Part shown: positions 63,958-64,000 of the stretch, piece by piece
Numbering within the stretch: position 1 is the first letter of the stretch
Layout: the number at the start of each line of letters is the position of its first letter
Source of the DNA: Christiangramia gaetbulicola
GTDB lineage: Bacteria > Bacteroidota > Bacteroidia > Flavobacteriales > Flavobacteriaceae
Direction of reading: 5' to 3'
Length of the DNA: 64,000 nucleotides
NCBI RefSeq assembly: GCF_003054225.1
Contig: NZ_QBKQ01000002.1
Location: forward strand, 496,001 to 560,000
Translations under genes and position numbers: made by a program
The notes under the pieces: generated by a model
What the model was told of the DNA's origin: nothing
The model's database searches: none
What the model saw: the letters and a program-made list of their open reading frames with translations, nothing else

Positions 63958-63994
63958 AAGCCCCGGGGAGTCTTCCTCGGGGCTTTCTTTTTTT
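63958..63994 (+). terminator. Terminator after the YtxH gene
   Basis: A 12-bp stem AAGCCCCGGGGA/TCCTCGGGGCTT (63958-63969 and 63974-63985, one G-T pair) with a GTCT loop is followed by TCTTTTTTTT. Confidence 0.92.
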
Positions 63995-64000
63995 AAATCT

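Overview
The window looks like a chromosomal segment of a marine Flavobacteriaceae (Bacteroidota), plausibly Gramella/Christiangramia-like. The evidence is a low G+C, A/T-rich sequence, many lipoproteins with a Bacteroidota-style lipobox followed by acidic residues, a lack of Shine-Dalgarno boxes, promoters of the TTTG-N19-TAnnTTTG type before rpmH and rpmE2, and family-typical genes (DUF4252 pair, DUF4199, BtuG-like propeller, CarB of about 950 residues). I see no insertion sequence, prophage, integrase, CRISPR array, tRNA or rRNA. It reads as core genome with several small regulatory modules.

Layout. 1-5.9 kb: a partial SRPBCC protein, a TrmH methyltransferase, a lipoprotein of five tandem CHRD-like repeats, then a zinc-less sirtuin, a helical orphan and purB. 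5.9-8.0 kb (minus): an ECF sigma factor, its probable anti-sigma factor and two DUF4252 proteins. 8.2-9.7 kb: an S41 peptidase lipoprotein. 9.7-15.9 kb: a vitamin B12 uptake locus, with a BtuB-like receptor and BtuG-like propeller behind a cobalamin riboswitch (minus) and a divergent btuFCD-like ABC importer (plus). 16-20.4 kb: a tightly packed operon from rmuC to a bile-acid-symporter-family protein. 20.4-24.1 kb (minus): DUF423, carB and rpmH. 24-31.7 kb: mixed housekeeping genes (TPR protein, thioredoxin-like protein, lytic transglycosylase, hydrolase, pirin, MtaB, GlmU-like protein, L31). 31.8-36.9 kb: DUF4199, GT2 glycosyltransferase, phosphohexomutase and an MsbA-like ABC exporter. 36.9-39.0 kb: a structured 529-base non-coding leader, then a second ECF module (sigma, single-TM protein with a duplicated motif, Spy-like periplasmic protein). 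39-46 kb: a BNR-repeat lipoprotein, an RsmB-like methyltransferase, a DUF4377 lipoprotein and purL. 46-54 kb: a fatty-acid beta-oxidation cluster (fadD, a MarR regulator with a 20-bp operator-like palindrome, fadN-fadA-fadE). 54-56.3 kb: two convergent HExxH metallopeptidase lipoproteins. 56.5-64 kb: two MscS channels, a GH15 hydrolase, a trehalose-6-phosphate synthase/phosphatase fusion and a YtxH protein, which together look like an osmotic-stress neighbourhood.

How the genes work together. The B12 genes form a complete outer-membrane to cytoplasm route. The fad genes form one activation and beta-oxidation pathway with its own regulator. The mechanosensitive channels and trehalose genes would release and build compatible solute. 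The two ECF modules are separate envelope-signalling units with unknown inputs. purB and purL serve purine synthesis, carB serves pyrimidine and arginine synthesis, and rpmH/rpmE2 are translation genes with canonical strong promoters.

No gene cluster stands out as a wholly new system. The least explained parts are the second ECF module with its structured leader (36.9-39.0 kb), the putative 331-residue metzincin (55.3-56.3 kb), the five-repeat CHRD lipoprotein and the MarR operator/promoter overlap.
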